A DNA stretch of 26,104 nucleotides, from NCBI GenBank assembly GCA_031421855.1, contig JANOPN010000204.1:1-26104 (forward strand). Reading direction: 5' to 3'. The first letter of the stretch is position 1. Every line of letters begins with the position of its first letter. A model generated the notes under the pieces. That model was not told where the DNA came from. It saw nothing but the letters and a program-made list of their open reading frames with translations, and did not search any database. Of the stretch, positions 7,181-14,307 are shown one piece after another. The position numbers and the translations under genes are program-made. This stretch comes from JAAFHN01 sp031421855 (GTDB lineage Bacteria > Pseudomonadota > Gammaproteobacteria > Burkholderiales > Burkholderiaceae_C).

Positions 7181-8485
7181 GCACGTGAACGGAGCCTTCA
7201 AAAATCCGCGAAAGCGCGCTCGTGCGCCCCGGGTGGGCGCTTGGGTTAGGGCGTAGTTGGGCATGGCTGCCAAAAACCGGCTGATGGCGACTCGGCCTTC
7301 GAGTCGGGCCAGGCTCATGCCTGCGCACTGGTGAAGCCCGAAGCCAAAGGCGAGGTGCGGGTTTGGGTTGCGGTCGATGCGAAGGGTGTCGGGCTCGTCA
7401 AACACGGCGGGGTCGCGGTTGGCGCTGCCGATGCACAAGGTGAGTAAGGTGCCCGCGGAGAATTGCTCGCCCGCGAGCGTGAAGTCGTGCACCGCCCGGC
7501 GGTTGCCAAGCTGGTTGCTGGACTCAAAGCGCAAGAACTCATCGACCGCGCAGTCCCAAAACTCGCTCAAATGGTCTTGAGTAGGCGAATTTGATGGTTT
7601 TTTGGCATCTGGTCTCGGTATCCATTGGGTTTGTTGCTGCGAAAATAATAGCAATTGCCGCCGAGCGTTTTGGGTCGATTCAACGGGATCGCAAAGGGTT
7701 ACCAAGGCGTTGCCGATTAAGTTGGTGGTGGTTTCGTGTCCGGCGTTGAGGATGAAGATGCAGTTGTGCAGCAGCTCAGCCACGCTCAGATCGGGCGCTT
7801 GGATGAGCCGAGTCAGCACATCGACGTCAGGGTCTCCGGGCGTTTTGCGGCGTTGGCGGGCAAGCTCACCCAAATAGTCGCCAAATTGGGTCACGGCAGC
7901 GTTGCCCCGTGCGAGTTGTTGCTCGGTGGGTATCGGCTCTAAAGCCCCCAAGATGGCCAACGACCACGCCCGCAGTGGCGCACGCTCGCTGTGCGGTATC
8001 GCGAGCAAATTCCCAATCACGTCAACCGGAATGGCGCTGGCAAAGTCTTCAATCAAATCGCCGCCGCCGCGCTTGAGCATGTCCGCAATCAAGCCGTCAA
8101 CCAATGTGGTCAGTGCGGGCTCAAGCTCGGCAATGGCGCGGCGAGTGAGTGCGCCCATGATTAAGCGTCGCACACGTGTGTGAAGCGGCGGGTCGTTAAA
8201 CACCAGGCTGGTGGTGTGGTGGGCAAACAGTGGCGATGCCACGCCGTATTTGGGGCCAAATTCGACATGTTTGGCTGATGAAAATGCCTGAGCGTCGCGG
8301 TACACCGTGACCAAATCGGCGTGGCGAGTGAGCAGCAACGAGCCGTCAAACATCCGCTTGATTGGCTGGGTGTCAAGCAAAGCCCGGTACACGGGGTAGG
8401 GGTTGTCCAAAAACTCGCGTGGCAGCGAGCGCCAGTCGAGGGTTCGAGCGATTTCTCGCGCGCGGTGGTGTGACAATTCAGTCAT
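7175..8485 (-). CDS. Cytochrome P450 with an in-frame repeat insertion
   Basis: A 436-residue soluble bacterial P450 monooxygenase when started at the ATG at 8485 (MTELSHHRAREIARTLDW); an upstream in-frame start at 8536 would overlap the divergent gene. Seen: I-helix oxygen-binding AGHETT at 248-253, K-helix EFLR (ExxR) at 316-319, and heme loop FGFGLHQCAG with Cys387 as the heme ligand. Between the I and K helices, about 277-293 (QLLLFSQQQTQWIPRP) is encoded by a copy of the dispersed TTGCTAT repeat, and the whole I-K segment is some 25-30 residues longer than in typical class I P450s. The C-terminus ends inside a tandem repeat. No ferredoxin partner is adjacent. Substrate is unknown. Confidence 0.88.
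   Translation of the reverse strand: MTELSHHRAREIARTLDWRSLPREFLDNPYPVYRALLDTQPIKRMFDGSLLLTRHADLVTVYRDAQAFSSAKHVEFGPKYGVASPLFAHHTTSLVFNDPPLHTRVRRLIMGALTRRAIAELEPALTTLVDGLIADMLKRGGGDLIEDFASAIPVDVIGNLLAIPHSERAPLRAWSLAILGALEPIPTEQQLARGNAAVTQFGDYLGELARQRRKTPGDPDVDVLTRLIQAPDLSVAELLHNCIFILNAGHETTTNLIGNALVTLCDPVESTQNARRQLLLFSQQQTQWIPRPDAKKPSNSPTQDHLSEFWDCAVDEFLRFESSNQLGNRRAVHDFTLAGEQFSAGTLLTLCIGSANRDPAVFDEPDTLRIDRNPNPHLAFGFGLHQCAGMSLARLEGRVAISRFLAAMPNYALTQAPTRGARARFRGFLKAPFTCG
7609..7655 (+). repeat. Dispersed TTGCTAT repeat, copy 2, inside the P450 gene
   Basis: On the plus strand it reads TGGTCTCGGTATCCATTGGG, then TTTGTTGCTGCGAAAATAATAGCAA, matching the intergenic copies. The TTGCT/AGCAA arms can pair. 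The P450 gene reads it on the opposite strand without a stop or frame change. Confidence 0.8.
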
Positions 8486-9068
8486 GGTGACGCCAACATA
8501 CCAGATTCGACCCGCCACCGAGCTTGATGCCGACACCTTAGCCGCGTTGGGCGTTCAGGTCTTTTTGGACACATATTCGACCCCCGGCGTGTGGCCGCAG
8601 ATTGCACGCGAGGCGTTTGAGTTGTTCACGCCAGCAGCGTTTGAGCAAGCGATGCGCGACCCGATGCAAGCGATCTGGGTTGCCGCTGATGCGCAGCCTG
8701 GCCAAGATCGGCGCCTGTTTGGTTTTGCGTGGCTCAAGCTGAATTCGCCCGTTCCGTTGAGCACGATGTCACCGGGTGTGGAAGTCAACAAGCTTTATGT
8801 GCAGGCGGCAATGAAGGGCAAAGGCATCGGCGCGGCGCTGTTGAATGCCAGCTGTGATGCAGCCGCGCAGGCCAACTTAGGCAGCATCTGGCTCACTGCT
8901 TGGGACGGCAACACGGCGGCATTGGGCTTTTATGAGCGTCAAGGCATGCTGGATGTCGGCGAGGTCTGGCATGACCTTCAAGGCGATGTGTTTTTGAACC
9001 GCGTACTTGTCCGCTCAGTTTCACGGGTGCGCTCGGTTTCACCCATTGGCGAGCCTGGCACGAGCTGA
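8484..9068 (+). CDS. GNAT family N-acetyltransferase
   Basis: A 194-residue protein from the ATG at 8484, or 193 from the GTG at 8487. It follows the GNAT order: N-terminal YQIRPATELDADTLAALGVQVF, a middle strand with FGFAWLKLN, the strand VEVNKLYVQAAMKGKGIGAALL carrying the acetyl-CoA pyrophosphate loop (K-G-x-G-I-G-A), and WLTAWDGNTAALGFYERQGM with the conserved Asn and Tyr of motif B. The longer frame from 8403 is rejected because it would run antisense through the P450 N-terminus. Start codons of this gene and the divergent P450 overlap within a CATG. Acceptor substrate unknown. The last ~20 residues (VSRVRSVSPIGEPGTS) look like a non-conserved tail. Confidence 0.85.
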   Translation: MVTPTYQIRPATELDADTLAALGVQVFLDTYSTPGVWPQIAREAFELFTPAAFEQAMRDPMQAIWVAADAQPGQDRRLFGFAWLKLNSPVPLSTMSPGVEVNKLYVQAAMKGKGIGAALLNASCDAAAQANLGSIWLTAWDGNTAALGFYERQGMLDVGEVWHDLQGDVFLNRVLVRSVSRVRSVSPIGEPGTS

Positions 9069-9105
9069 TAAGGTTTGAGGCTCTTTTTGACCTCGAAAGC
9101 ACGCC

Positions 9106-9660
9106 ATGACCGCATTCAAACCCGCGCACAGCGCCGTCCTCAAGTCCGCATTGGCGGCGAGCTTGGCTATCGCCAGCTTCGCCGTTTCTGTGAGTGCCGT
9201 TGCTCAAACACCAGCAGCACCGGCTGCGCCGGTCGCGGCACCAGTCTTGCCGGGCTACGGGCTGTCGATCAACTCCGAGCAGGCCAAAAAGATGATGGCG
9301 GCGGCCGAGGCTCATGCCAAGGCCAACAACTGGGTCGTGGGTATCGCCATTGTGGACACCGCTGCACAACTGGTCATGTTCAGCAAAGCTGACGGCTTGC
9401 AACACGCAAGCGTTCAGATTTCAATCGGCAAAGCCGTCACCGCGCTCAACTTTCGCCGCCCGACCAAAGCGCTGGAAGACGGTGTCGCCGCCGGCGGCGT
9501 TGGCCTGCGCATTTTGTCGGTTCCGGGTGCCATGGCCTTAGAGGGCGGTATCCCAATCGTGGTCGACGGCCGCATCATCGGTGCCATCGGCGTCAGTGGC
9601 GTAGCCTCAAGCAACGATGCCCTGATAGCCCGCGCAGGCATTGACGCGCTGGGAAAGTGA
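9106..9660 (+). CDS. Exported GlcG/HbpS-like (DUF336) protein
   Basis: A 184-residue protein with a Sec signal peptide (LKSALAASLAIASFAVSVSAVAQ, split here by cleavage near residue 34), an Ala/Pro-rich linker, and a Haem_degrading (DUF336, GlcG/HbpS) domain from about residue 50. Seen: SEQAKKMMAAAEAHAKANN, VVGIAIVDTAAQLVMFSKADG, SIGKAVTALNFRRPT and the C-terminal GGIPIVVDGRIIGAIGVSG typical of the family. HbpS in Streptomyces binds haem outside the cell; other members have unknown roles. The protein is probably periplasmic. It lies 37 nt after the GNAT gene, with a GAGG/CCTC hairpin in between, and is convergent with the hydrolase gene. Confidence 0.87.
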   Translation: MTAFKPAHSAVLKSALAASLAIASFAVSVSAVAQTPAAPAAPVAAPVLPGYGLSINSEQAKKMMAAAEAHAKANNWVVGIAIVDTAAQLVMFSKADGLQHASVQISIGKAVTALNFRRPTKALEDGVAAGGVGLRILSVPGAMALEGGIPIVVDGRIIGAIGVSGVASSNDALIARAGIDALGK

Positions 9661-9693
9661 CTTCTCCGCTTAAATTCATAAGCTTTTAGCCCT

Positions 9694-9736
9694 CTGGTTA
9701 CCGGATTCATTGGGTTTGTTGCTATAAATTTTGATT
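9694..9736 (+). repeat. Dispersed TTGCTAT repeat, copy 3
   Basis: Reads CTGGTTACCGGATTCATTGG, then GTTTGTTGCTATAAATTTTGA. The distal ATAGCAA arm is degraded. It lies between two convergent genes, where the T-rich end could also help terminate transcription. Confidence 0.75.
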
Positions 9737-9742
9737 TTTTGA

Positions 9743-10570
9743 CTAAGTCTTGGCGGCACTCAAAAAGCCTTTGAGTGCCGCCAAAATCGCTTCAGGGGCT
9801 TCGCTCATTTGGTGGTGGCCGACTGGCAGGGTGTCAACTGACAGATTTTTTTCGGCCAATCTGCCCACATTGATGAGTAGCTGAGCGCCTTTGGCCTGGG
9901 TCATTTGATCGACTTCGCCCAAGATGAATTTGACCGGACACGTGACGCGAGCCATAGCAGCCTCGCCGCCTGCGTAGTCATTGCACGCTGAAAAGCCCCT
10001 GTGAAAGACATTGACTGCGGTGTTGCTGCGCAAGACCCGCCGACCCAAAGCCAAACTGCCGCCGTAAACCCAGGTGCCCGGGCCAAGGGTTGATGGTGGC
10101 GAGGCCAAGGTGCTGCGAGAGAGCACATTGATCATTTTGAGCGCAGCTTCGGGCGTGTTGAGTGACGACTCCAAGAGCGCGGGTGAGACTTTCATGGGGT
10201 AGGCGCAGCCAATCAGCGCCGCGTGTGTGGCGCGATCACCCAAACGGGCGGCTGCTTCGAGCGCGATCAATGAGCCAAAGCTGTGGCCGACCAACGCGGC
10301 GCGTTCGATGTGCAAAGCATCGAGCAAATCGACCACGAACCGCGCGGCATCTTCCACGCTGGCGGGGGCAACGCCTTCGCTTTTGCAGTGGCCAGGTAAG
10401 TCAACCGCCAACACGTTGAAGCCGTGGTGTGCGAAGTAGCGGCTTTGCAAAACCCACACGCTGTGGTCATTGACCACGCCGTGAATGAACACGATGCTGG
10501 GCTGCGCCGGGTTGAAGGGCTTGCCACCTGTGTAGACGTAGGTGTTGGCGTTTTTGATGGTGATGTACAT
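9743..10570 (-). CDS. Alpha/beta hydrolase
   Basis: A 275-residue alpha/beta-hydrolase-fold enzyme. Seen: oxyanion-loop motif FIHGVVNDHSVW at 28-39, nucleophile elbow GHSFGS with Ser97, acid Asp221 in LGEVDQMT, and catalytic His in VGHHQM (252 or 253). The sequence between 130 and 200 forms the variable cap. It is cytoplasmic, with no signal peptide. Possible activities include esterase, lactonase or C-C hydrolase; the sequence does not decide. The gene stands alone on the minus strand, upstream (in position) of the toxin-antitoxin pair, whose toxin ends 21 nt before its start. It could be transcribed from the same promoter as that pair, but this is only suggested by spacing. Confidence 0.87.
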   Translation of the reverse strand: MYITIKNANTYVYTGGKPFNPAQPSIVFIHGVVNDHSVWVLQSRYFAHHGFNVLAVDLPGHCKSEGVAPASVEDAARFVVDLLDALHIERAALVGHSFGSLIALEAAARLGDRATHAALIGCAYPMKVSPALLESSLNTPEAALKMINVLSRSTLASPPSTLGPGTWVYGGSLALGRRVLRSNTAVNVFHRGFSACNDYAGGEAAMARVTCPVKFILGEVDQMTQAKGAQLLINVGRLAEKNLSVDTLPVGHHQMSEAPEAILAALKGFLSAAKT

Positions 10571-10590
10571 GGTGTCTGGCCCGAGTGTGG

Positions 10591-10989
10591 CTACTTCAGC
10601 AATTCATGGAGGGGGCTCTTTGCAGCGCGCTTGTCTAGTGTGATGGTGGGTGCAAACCCGGCATCGCGCGCGCGAATGGCGATCAAATAGTCGGCGAAGT
10701 CTGCCGGGCCGGTCTCAAAAAGCGAAAGCGCCTCGTTAACTTGCGGCGCGGCATCGACTTTGATGTAGGGCTGTGCCGCAATTGCCGCGATTGCGACGCA
10801 AACGTCAGCTCGCGGGTAGCCGTAGCTGCGTTCCAACACCCAGGAAAGCTCGCACAAGACGATGGCGTCGACATAGGCGGGTCGGCTTGCACTCGCGTGT
10901 TTGGCGAGGTAACGCTCAACGGATTTCGCCTGCGCTAAATCATCAGCCGTGACCAGACGAACCAACAAATTGGTATCGACCGCGATCAT
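10591..10989 (-). CDS. vapC: VapC-type PIN-domain toxin (intact)
   Basis: A 132-residue PIN-domain endoribonuclease. Acidic metal-binding residues are all in place: Asp5 in MIAVDTNLLVRL, Glu47 in VLCELSWVLE, Asp97/Asp100 in ADFADYLIA, and Asp119 in TLDKRA. VapC toxins cleave tRNA or rRNA and block translation when free of antitoxin. The ATG overlaps the antitoxin stop by 4 nt (10986-10989), so the pair is translationally coupled in the order antitoxin-toxin. In contrast to the two broken loci upstream in the window, nothing in this one appears damaged. Confidence 0.92.
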   Translation of the reverse strand: MIAVDTNLLVRLVTADDLAQAKSVERYLAKHASASRPAYVDAIVLCELSWVLERSYGYPRADVCVAIAAIAAQPYIKVDAAPQVNEALSLFETGPADFADYLIAIRARDAGFAPTITLDKRAAKSPLHELLK

Positions 10990-11240
10990 TCGCCAAGTCG
11001 ATGCTTTTGCAACAAATGGCGGCTGACGCCTTCGTTCATTTCATCGATGGACAGCGCCACCTGTGGTCGACGCATCAGCCCCAGCAATGGTGCGGCGGCT
11101 GGCGTGGGTAAGCGGCGAAGCGTGATGGTTTCGTCATCTAAGACGCGCACCTCAAGGCGATCACCGACGTCCAAGTTGAGACGCCTGCGCGCAGGCATTG
11201 GCAGGGTCATCTGCCCTTTGGATGTGAGAACTGTTTGCAT
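10986..11240 (-). CDS. vapB: AbrB/MazE-type antitoxin (VapB)
   Basis: An 84-residue antitoxin with an N-terminal SpoVT/AbrB DNA-binding domain (MQTVLTSKGQMTLPMPARRRLNL... ending near residue 45) and an acidic, helical C-terminal tail (about 50-84) that would cover the toxin active site. It precedes vapC with a 4-nt overlap. The start at 11240 is supported by AAGGAT about 7 nt upstream. That Shine-Dalgarno sequence is one arm of a perfect inverted repeat (11246-11267), the likely autoregulatory site. Together with VapC it forms a complete type II toxin-antitoxin module. Confidence 0.9.
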   Translation of the reverse strand: MQTVLTSKGQMTLPMPARRRLNLDVGDRLEVRVLDDETITLRRLPTPAAAPLLGLMRRPQVALSIDEMNEGVSRHLLQKHRLGE

Positions 11241-11245
11241 GGCTA

Positions 11246-11267
11246 ATCCTTACGGGTGGGTAAGGAT
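11246..11267 (-). promoter_or_regulatory. Inverted repeat over the vapB ribosome binding site
   Basis: ATCCTTAC (11246-11253) and GTAAGGAT (11260-11267) are perfect inverted repeats separated by 6 nt, ending 5 nt before the antitoxin start codon. The position suits an operator for the AbrB-type antitoxin; as RNA it could also form a hairpin hiding the Shine-Dalgarno sequence. Confidence 0.6.
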
Positions 11268-11326
11268 ATCACCATCCTTCACCTCGCAAATGTGGAGGAG
11301 TACGCTTACCGCGTCACACGAATCCG

Positions 11327-12625
11327 TCAATTGGCCTTTTCCGCCGTCTTCAGCGCTCGCTTCAAGTCGTCAATCAAGTCCGCACTGTCCTCTAGCCCAA
11401 TGCTGAGGCGAATCGTTCCTTGGCGGATGCCGGCACCCGCCAGTGCCTCGTCGCTCATGCGAAAGTGGGTGGTACTGGCGGGGTGGATGACCAGGCTTCG
11501 GCAATCGCCGACATTGGCAAGGTGGCTGAAGACCTTCAGCGCCTCAACGAAGGCGCGACCCTGCGCGCGGCTGCCTTTGATGTCAAAGCTGAACACGCTG
11601 CCCGCGCCTTTGGGCAGTAAGTCTTTGGCAAGTTCGTGGCTTGGGTGAGTTGGCAACATCGGGTGGCCAACGCGACTCACCAACGGGTGCGCCGCCAAAA
11701 ATTCAACGACAGCAGTGGTGTTGCGCATGTGGCGATCCATGCGCAGGCTCAAGGTCTCGATGCCTTGCAAAATGAGCCAAGCGGTGTGTGGGCTCATGCA
11801 CGCGCCAAAGTCTCGCAAGCCCTCGCGGCGAGCGCGCAGCATGAACGCGCCCACGGTGCTTTCTTCGCTGAACACCATGTTGTGAAAGCCTTCGTAGGCT
11901 TGGGTCAACTCGGCAAACTTCCCCGAGCGCTCCCAATCAAAGCTGCCGCTGTCAACCAAAACCCCGCCAATCACGGTACCGTGGCCACTCAAAAATTTGG
12001 TGGCTGAGTGGTAGACAATGTCGGCGCCATGTTCAAAGGGTTTGATCAAGTAGGGCGAGGTCAGCGTGCTGTCGACTAAGAGCGGCACCTTCGCGTCGTG
12101 GGCAATTTGCGCGACCGTTGCGATGTCCAGCACATCCATGCCGGGGTTGCCGACGGTTTCGCCAAACAACAGCTTGGTGTTGGGGCGCACGGCGGCGCGC
12201 CAAGCGTCCATGTCGCCGGGCTTGACGAATGTGGTGTCGATGCCAAAGCGGCGCATCGTGTAGTGCAACAAATTTTGGCTGCCACCGTAAAGCGCCGTTG
12301 ACGCAACGATGTGCGATCCTGCTCCCATGAGCGTTGCAATGGCCAAATGCAGCGCGGCTTGGCCGCTTGCGGTGGCGATTGCGCCAATGCCGCCTTCGAG
12401 TGCCGCAACGCGCTGCTCCAGCACGGCATTGGTGGGGTTAGAGATGCGGCTGTAGACGTGGCCCGCGCGCTCCAAATTAAATAGGCTGGCGGCGTGATCG
12501 CTGGACTCGAACACAAACGAGGTACTGAGGTGGATGGGGGTGACGCGCGCGCCGGTGGTGGGGTCGGGTGAGGCACCCGCATGTAATGCGAGGGTGTCGA
12601 AGCCGGGGTCAGAGTAGCCGGGCAT
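11327..12625 (-). CDS. O-acetyl/succinylhomoserine sulfhydrylase (MetY-like)
   Basis: A 432-residue PLP enzyme of the Cys/Met metabolism family (fold type I), close to MetY. It would make homocysteine from an activated homoserine and sulfide. Seen: FDTLALHAGASPDPTTGARVTPIHLSTSF at the N-terminus in two halves, YSRISNPTNAVLEQRVAALEGG (58-79), ASGQAALHLA, VDSTLTSPYLIKPFEHGADI, and PLP-binding Lys210 in HSATKFLSGHGT. The long middle insert (WERSGKFAEL...) and the DCRSLVIHPASTTH motif are typical for MetY rather than MetB/MetC. AGGA lies 7 nt before the ATG at 12625. The gene diverges from the CBS-domain gene. Substrate choice between acetyl- and succinylhomoserine is not decided. Confidence 0.9.
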   Translation of the reverse strand: MPGYSDPGFDTLALHAGASPDPTTGARVTPIHLSTSFVFESSDHAASLFNLERAGHVYSRISNPTNAVLEQRVAALEGGIGAIATASGQAALHLAIATLMGAGSHIVASTALYGGSQNLLHYTMRRFGIDTTFVKPGDMDAWRAAVRPNTKLLFGETVGNPGMDVLDIATVAQIAHDAKVPLLVDSTLTSPYLIKPFEHGADIVYHSATKFLSGHGTVIGGVLVDSGSFDWERSGKFAELTQAYEGFHNMVFSEESTVGAFMLRARREGLRDFGACMSPHTAWLILQGIETLSLRMDRHMRNTTAVVEFLAAHPLVSRVGHPMLPTHPSHELAKDLLPKGAGSVFSFDIKGSRAQGRAFVEALKVFSHLANVGDCRSLVIHPASTTHFRMSDEALAGAGIRQGTIRLSIGLEDSADLIDDLKRALKTAEKAN

Positions 12626-12641
12626 TGTTTATCCTGTTTGG

Positions 12642-12654
12642 CGTTTAAAACGCT
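12642..12654. promoter_or_regulatory. Perfect palindrome in the divergent metY-like/CBS intergenic region
   Basis: GCGTTTAAAACGC is a perfect 6-bp inverted repeat around one A. It sits in the 70-nt region between two divergent genes, so it could be an operator for either. It does not match the MetJ or MetR boxes I know. Confidence 0.35.
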
Positions 12655-12695
12655 TTCATTGTGGGCTAAAGTCTCACAAATACCGAAAGAACCCC

Positions 12696-13151
12696 ATGAA
12701 AGTCAGCGACATCCTGCGCTCCAAAGGCAGCGTGCTCTACACCACCACGCCAGAGCATTCATTGGCTGATGCCATGAAGCTCATGGCCGAGCGAGACATT
12801 GGCTCTTTGGTGGTCATGTCAAATGGCTTGGTGGTGGGCATGTTGACCTTTCGCGAGGTGATCTTGGCCATCAACAAGAACGGCGGCAACGTGGGGGCCA
12901 CCTCGGTCTACCGCGCCATGGACAACGGACCCTTGATTTGCACCCTGGGCACCGAGCTCGATGAGGTGCGACGCATGATGTTGCAGCATCATGCGCGCTA
13001 CTTGCCGGTCATCGACAACAGCATGCTCATGGGCGTGATCAGCTTTTACGACGTGGCCAAGGCGGTGGTTGACTCGCAAGACTTCGAGAACAAAATGCTC
13101 AAAGCCTACATCCGTGACTGGCCTGCGGATGAGGCTTCGTCAGGCGGATAA
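12696..13151 (+). CDS. CBS-domain pair protein
   Basis: A 151-residue cytoplasmic protein made of two CBS domains: about 8-60 (SVLYTTTPEHSLADAMKLM... IGSLVVMSNGLVVGMLTFREV) and 75-130 (ICTLGTELDEVRRMMLQHHARYLPV... LMGVISFYDVAKAV). Paired CBS domains form a Bateman module that binds adenosine nucleotides and usually regulates a partner; stand-alone modules of this size are common in betaproteobacteria, with unknown partners. A short tail follows. aroC starts 8 nt after its stop, so the two genes are almost certainly co-transcribed. Confidence 0.88.
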   Translation: MKVSDILRSKGSVLYTTTPEHSLADAMKLMAERDIGSLVVMSNGLVVGMLTFREVILAINKNGGNVGATSVYRAMDNGPLICTLGTELDEVRRMMLQHHARYLPVIDNSMLMGVISFYDVAKAVVDSQDFENKMLKAYIRDWPADEASSGG

Positions 13152-13159
13152 TTGGACTC

Positions 13160-14236
13160 ATGAGCGGCAGCACTTTTGGACATCTTTTCGCAGTCACCAA
13201 TTTTGGTGAATCCCACGGCCCGGCCATTGGCTGCGTGATTGATGGCTGCCCGCCTGGGCTAGCCCTTTGTGAGGCGGATATTCAACGCGACTTGGATCGC
13301 CGACGCCCTGGAACCTCGCGCCACGTGACCCAGCGCCAAGAGGCGGACAAAGTGCAAATTTTGTCGGGCGTTTACGAGGGCAAAACCACGGGGACGCCGA
13401 TTGCGCTCATCATCCAAAACACGGACCAGCGCAGCAAAGATTACGGCGATGTCGCGTTGCAGTTTAGGCCGGGGCACGCCGATTTCACGTATTTGCGCAA
13501 GTACGGCCTGCGCGATCCGCGCGGCGGTGGGCGCTCGTCGGCTCGGTTGACCGCCCCGATGGTGGCCGCAGGCGCGGTCGCCAAAAAATGGCTGCATGAG
13601 CAACACGGCATCGCGTTCAAAGGGTGCATGACCCAAATCGGTGATTTGCCCATTGCATTCGAGTCCTGGGAGCATGTGGCGAAAAACCCATTCTTTGCCG
13701 CTGTGGCTGATGTGTCGGCACTGGAGGCTCACATGGATGCGTTGCGAAAAGCGCACGATTCTTGCGGTGCCCGCATTTTGATCACCGCCACCGGCATGCC
13801 CGTGGGCTTGGGCCAGCCGCTCTTTGACAAACTCGACGCCGATATCGCTTACGCCATGATGGGCATCAATGCGGTCAAGGGCGTTGAGATAGGTTCGGGT
13901 TTTTCAAGCGTCGCCCAGCGCGGCAGCGTCCACGGCGACTCGTTGCGACCGGATGCTGACTCGGCACTTGGCGTGAGCTTCGCCACCAATCATTCAGGCG
14001 GCGTTTTGGGCGGGATCAGCACGGGCCAAGACTTGTTGGTGAGCATTGCGATCAAGCCAACCAGTTCGATTTTGAGTCCGCGCGACTCGGTTGACGTAGA
14101 CGGGAACCCCGTTGAAGTGGTCACCAAAGGGCGACACGACCCCTGCGTGGGCATTCGTGCCACACCGATTGCCGAGGCGATGCTGGCCTTGGTGGTGATG
14201 GAGCATGCGCTGGCGCATCGGGCGCAATGCGGGTGA
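13160..14236 (+). CDS. aroC: Chorismate synthase
   Basis: A 358-residue enzyme of usual length that converts EPSP to chorismate, the last common step to aromatic amino acids, folate and ubiquinone precursors; it needs reduced FMN. Family signatures are present in order: GESHGPAIGCVIDGCPPG at 16-33, RRRPGTSRHVTQR-like segment, the GGGRSSARLTAP loop (about 121-132), DKLDADIAYAMMGINAVKGVEIG, NHSGGVLGGISTGQD and RHDPCVGIRATPIAEAM near the C-terminus. The invariant His and Arg residues of these motifs are visible. It lies 8 nt behind the CBS gene and ends just before a strong hairpin repeat. Confidence 0.97.
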   Translation: MSGSTFGHLFAVTNFGESHGPAIGCVIDGCPPGLALCEADIQRDLDRRRPGTSRHVTQRQEADKVQILSGVYEGKTTGTPIALIIQNTDQRSKDYGDVALQFRPGHADFTYLRKYGLRDPRGGGRSSARLTAPMVAAGAVAKKWLHEQHGIAFKGCMTQIGDLPIAFESWEHVAKNPFFAAVADVSALEAHMDALRKAHDSCGARILITATGMPVGLGQPLFDKLDADIAYAMMGINAVKGVEIGSGFSSVAQRGSVHGDSLRPDADSALGVSFATNHSGGVLGGISTGQDLLVSIAIKPTSSILSPRDSVDVDGNPVEVVTKGRHDPCVGIRATPIAEAMLALVVMEHALAHRAQCG

Positions 14237-14240
14237 GTAT

Positions 14241-14293
14241 GTTGCTATATTTTATATAGCAACAAGTTCAATGAATCCGGCGACCAATGCCGG
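14241..14293 (-). repeat. Dispersed TTGCTAT repeat, copy 4, double hairpin between aroC and ychF
   Basis: A perfect hairpin GTTGCTATAT (14241-14250) / ATATAGCAAC (14254-14263) is followed by the conserved tail and a second hairpin CCGGC (14277-14281) / GCCGG (14289-14293). It lies 4 nt past aroC and 14 nt past the ychF stop on the other strand, so it probably serves as a bidirectional terminator as well. Confidence 0.85.
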
Positions 14294-14307
14294 ATTTGTC
14301 ATGAAAA

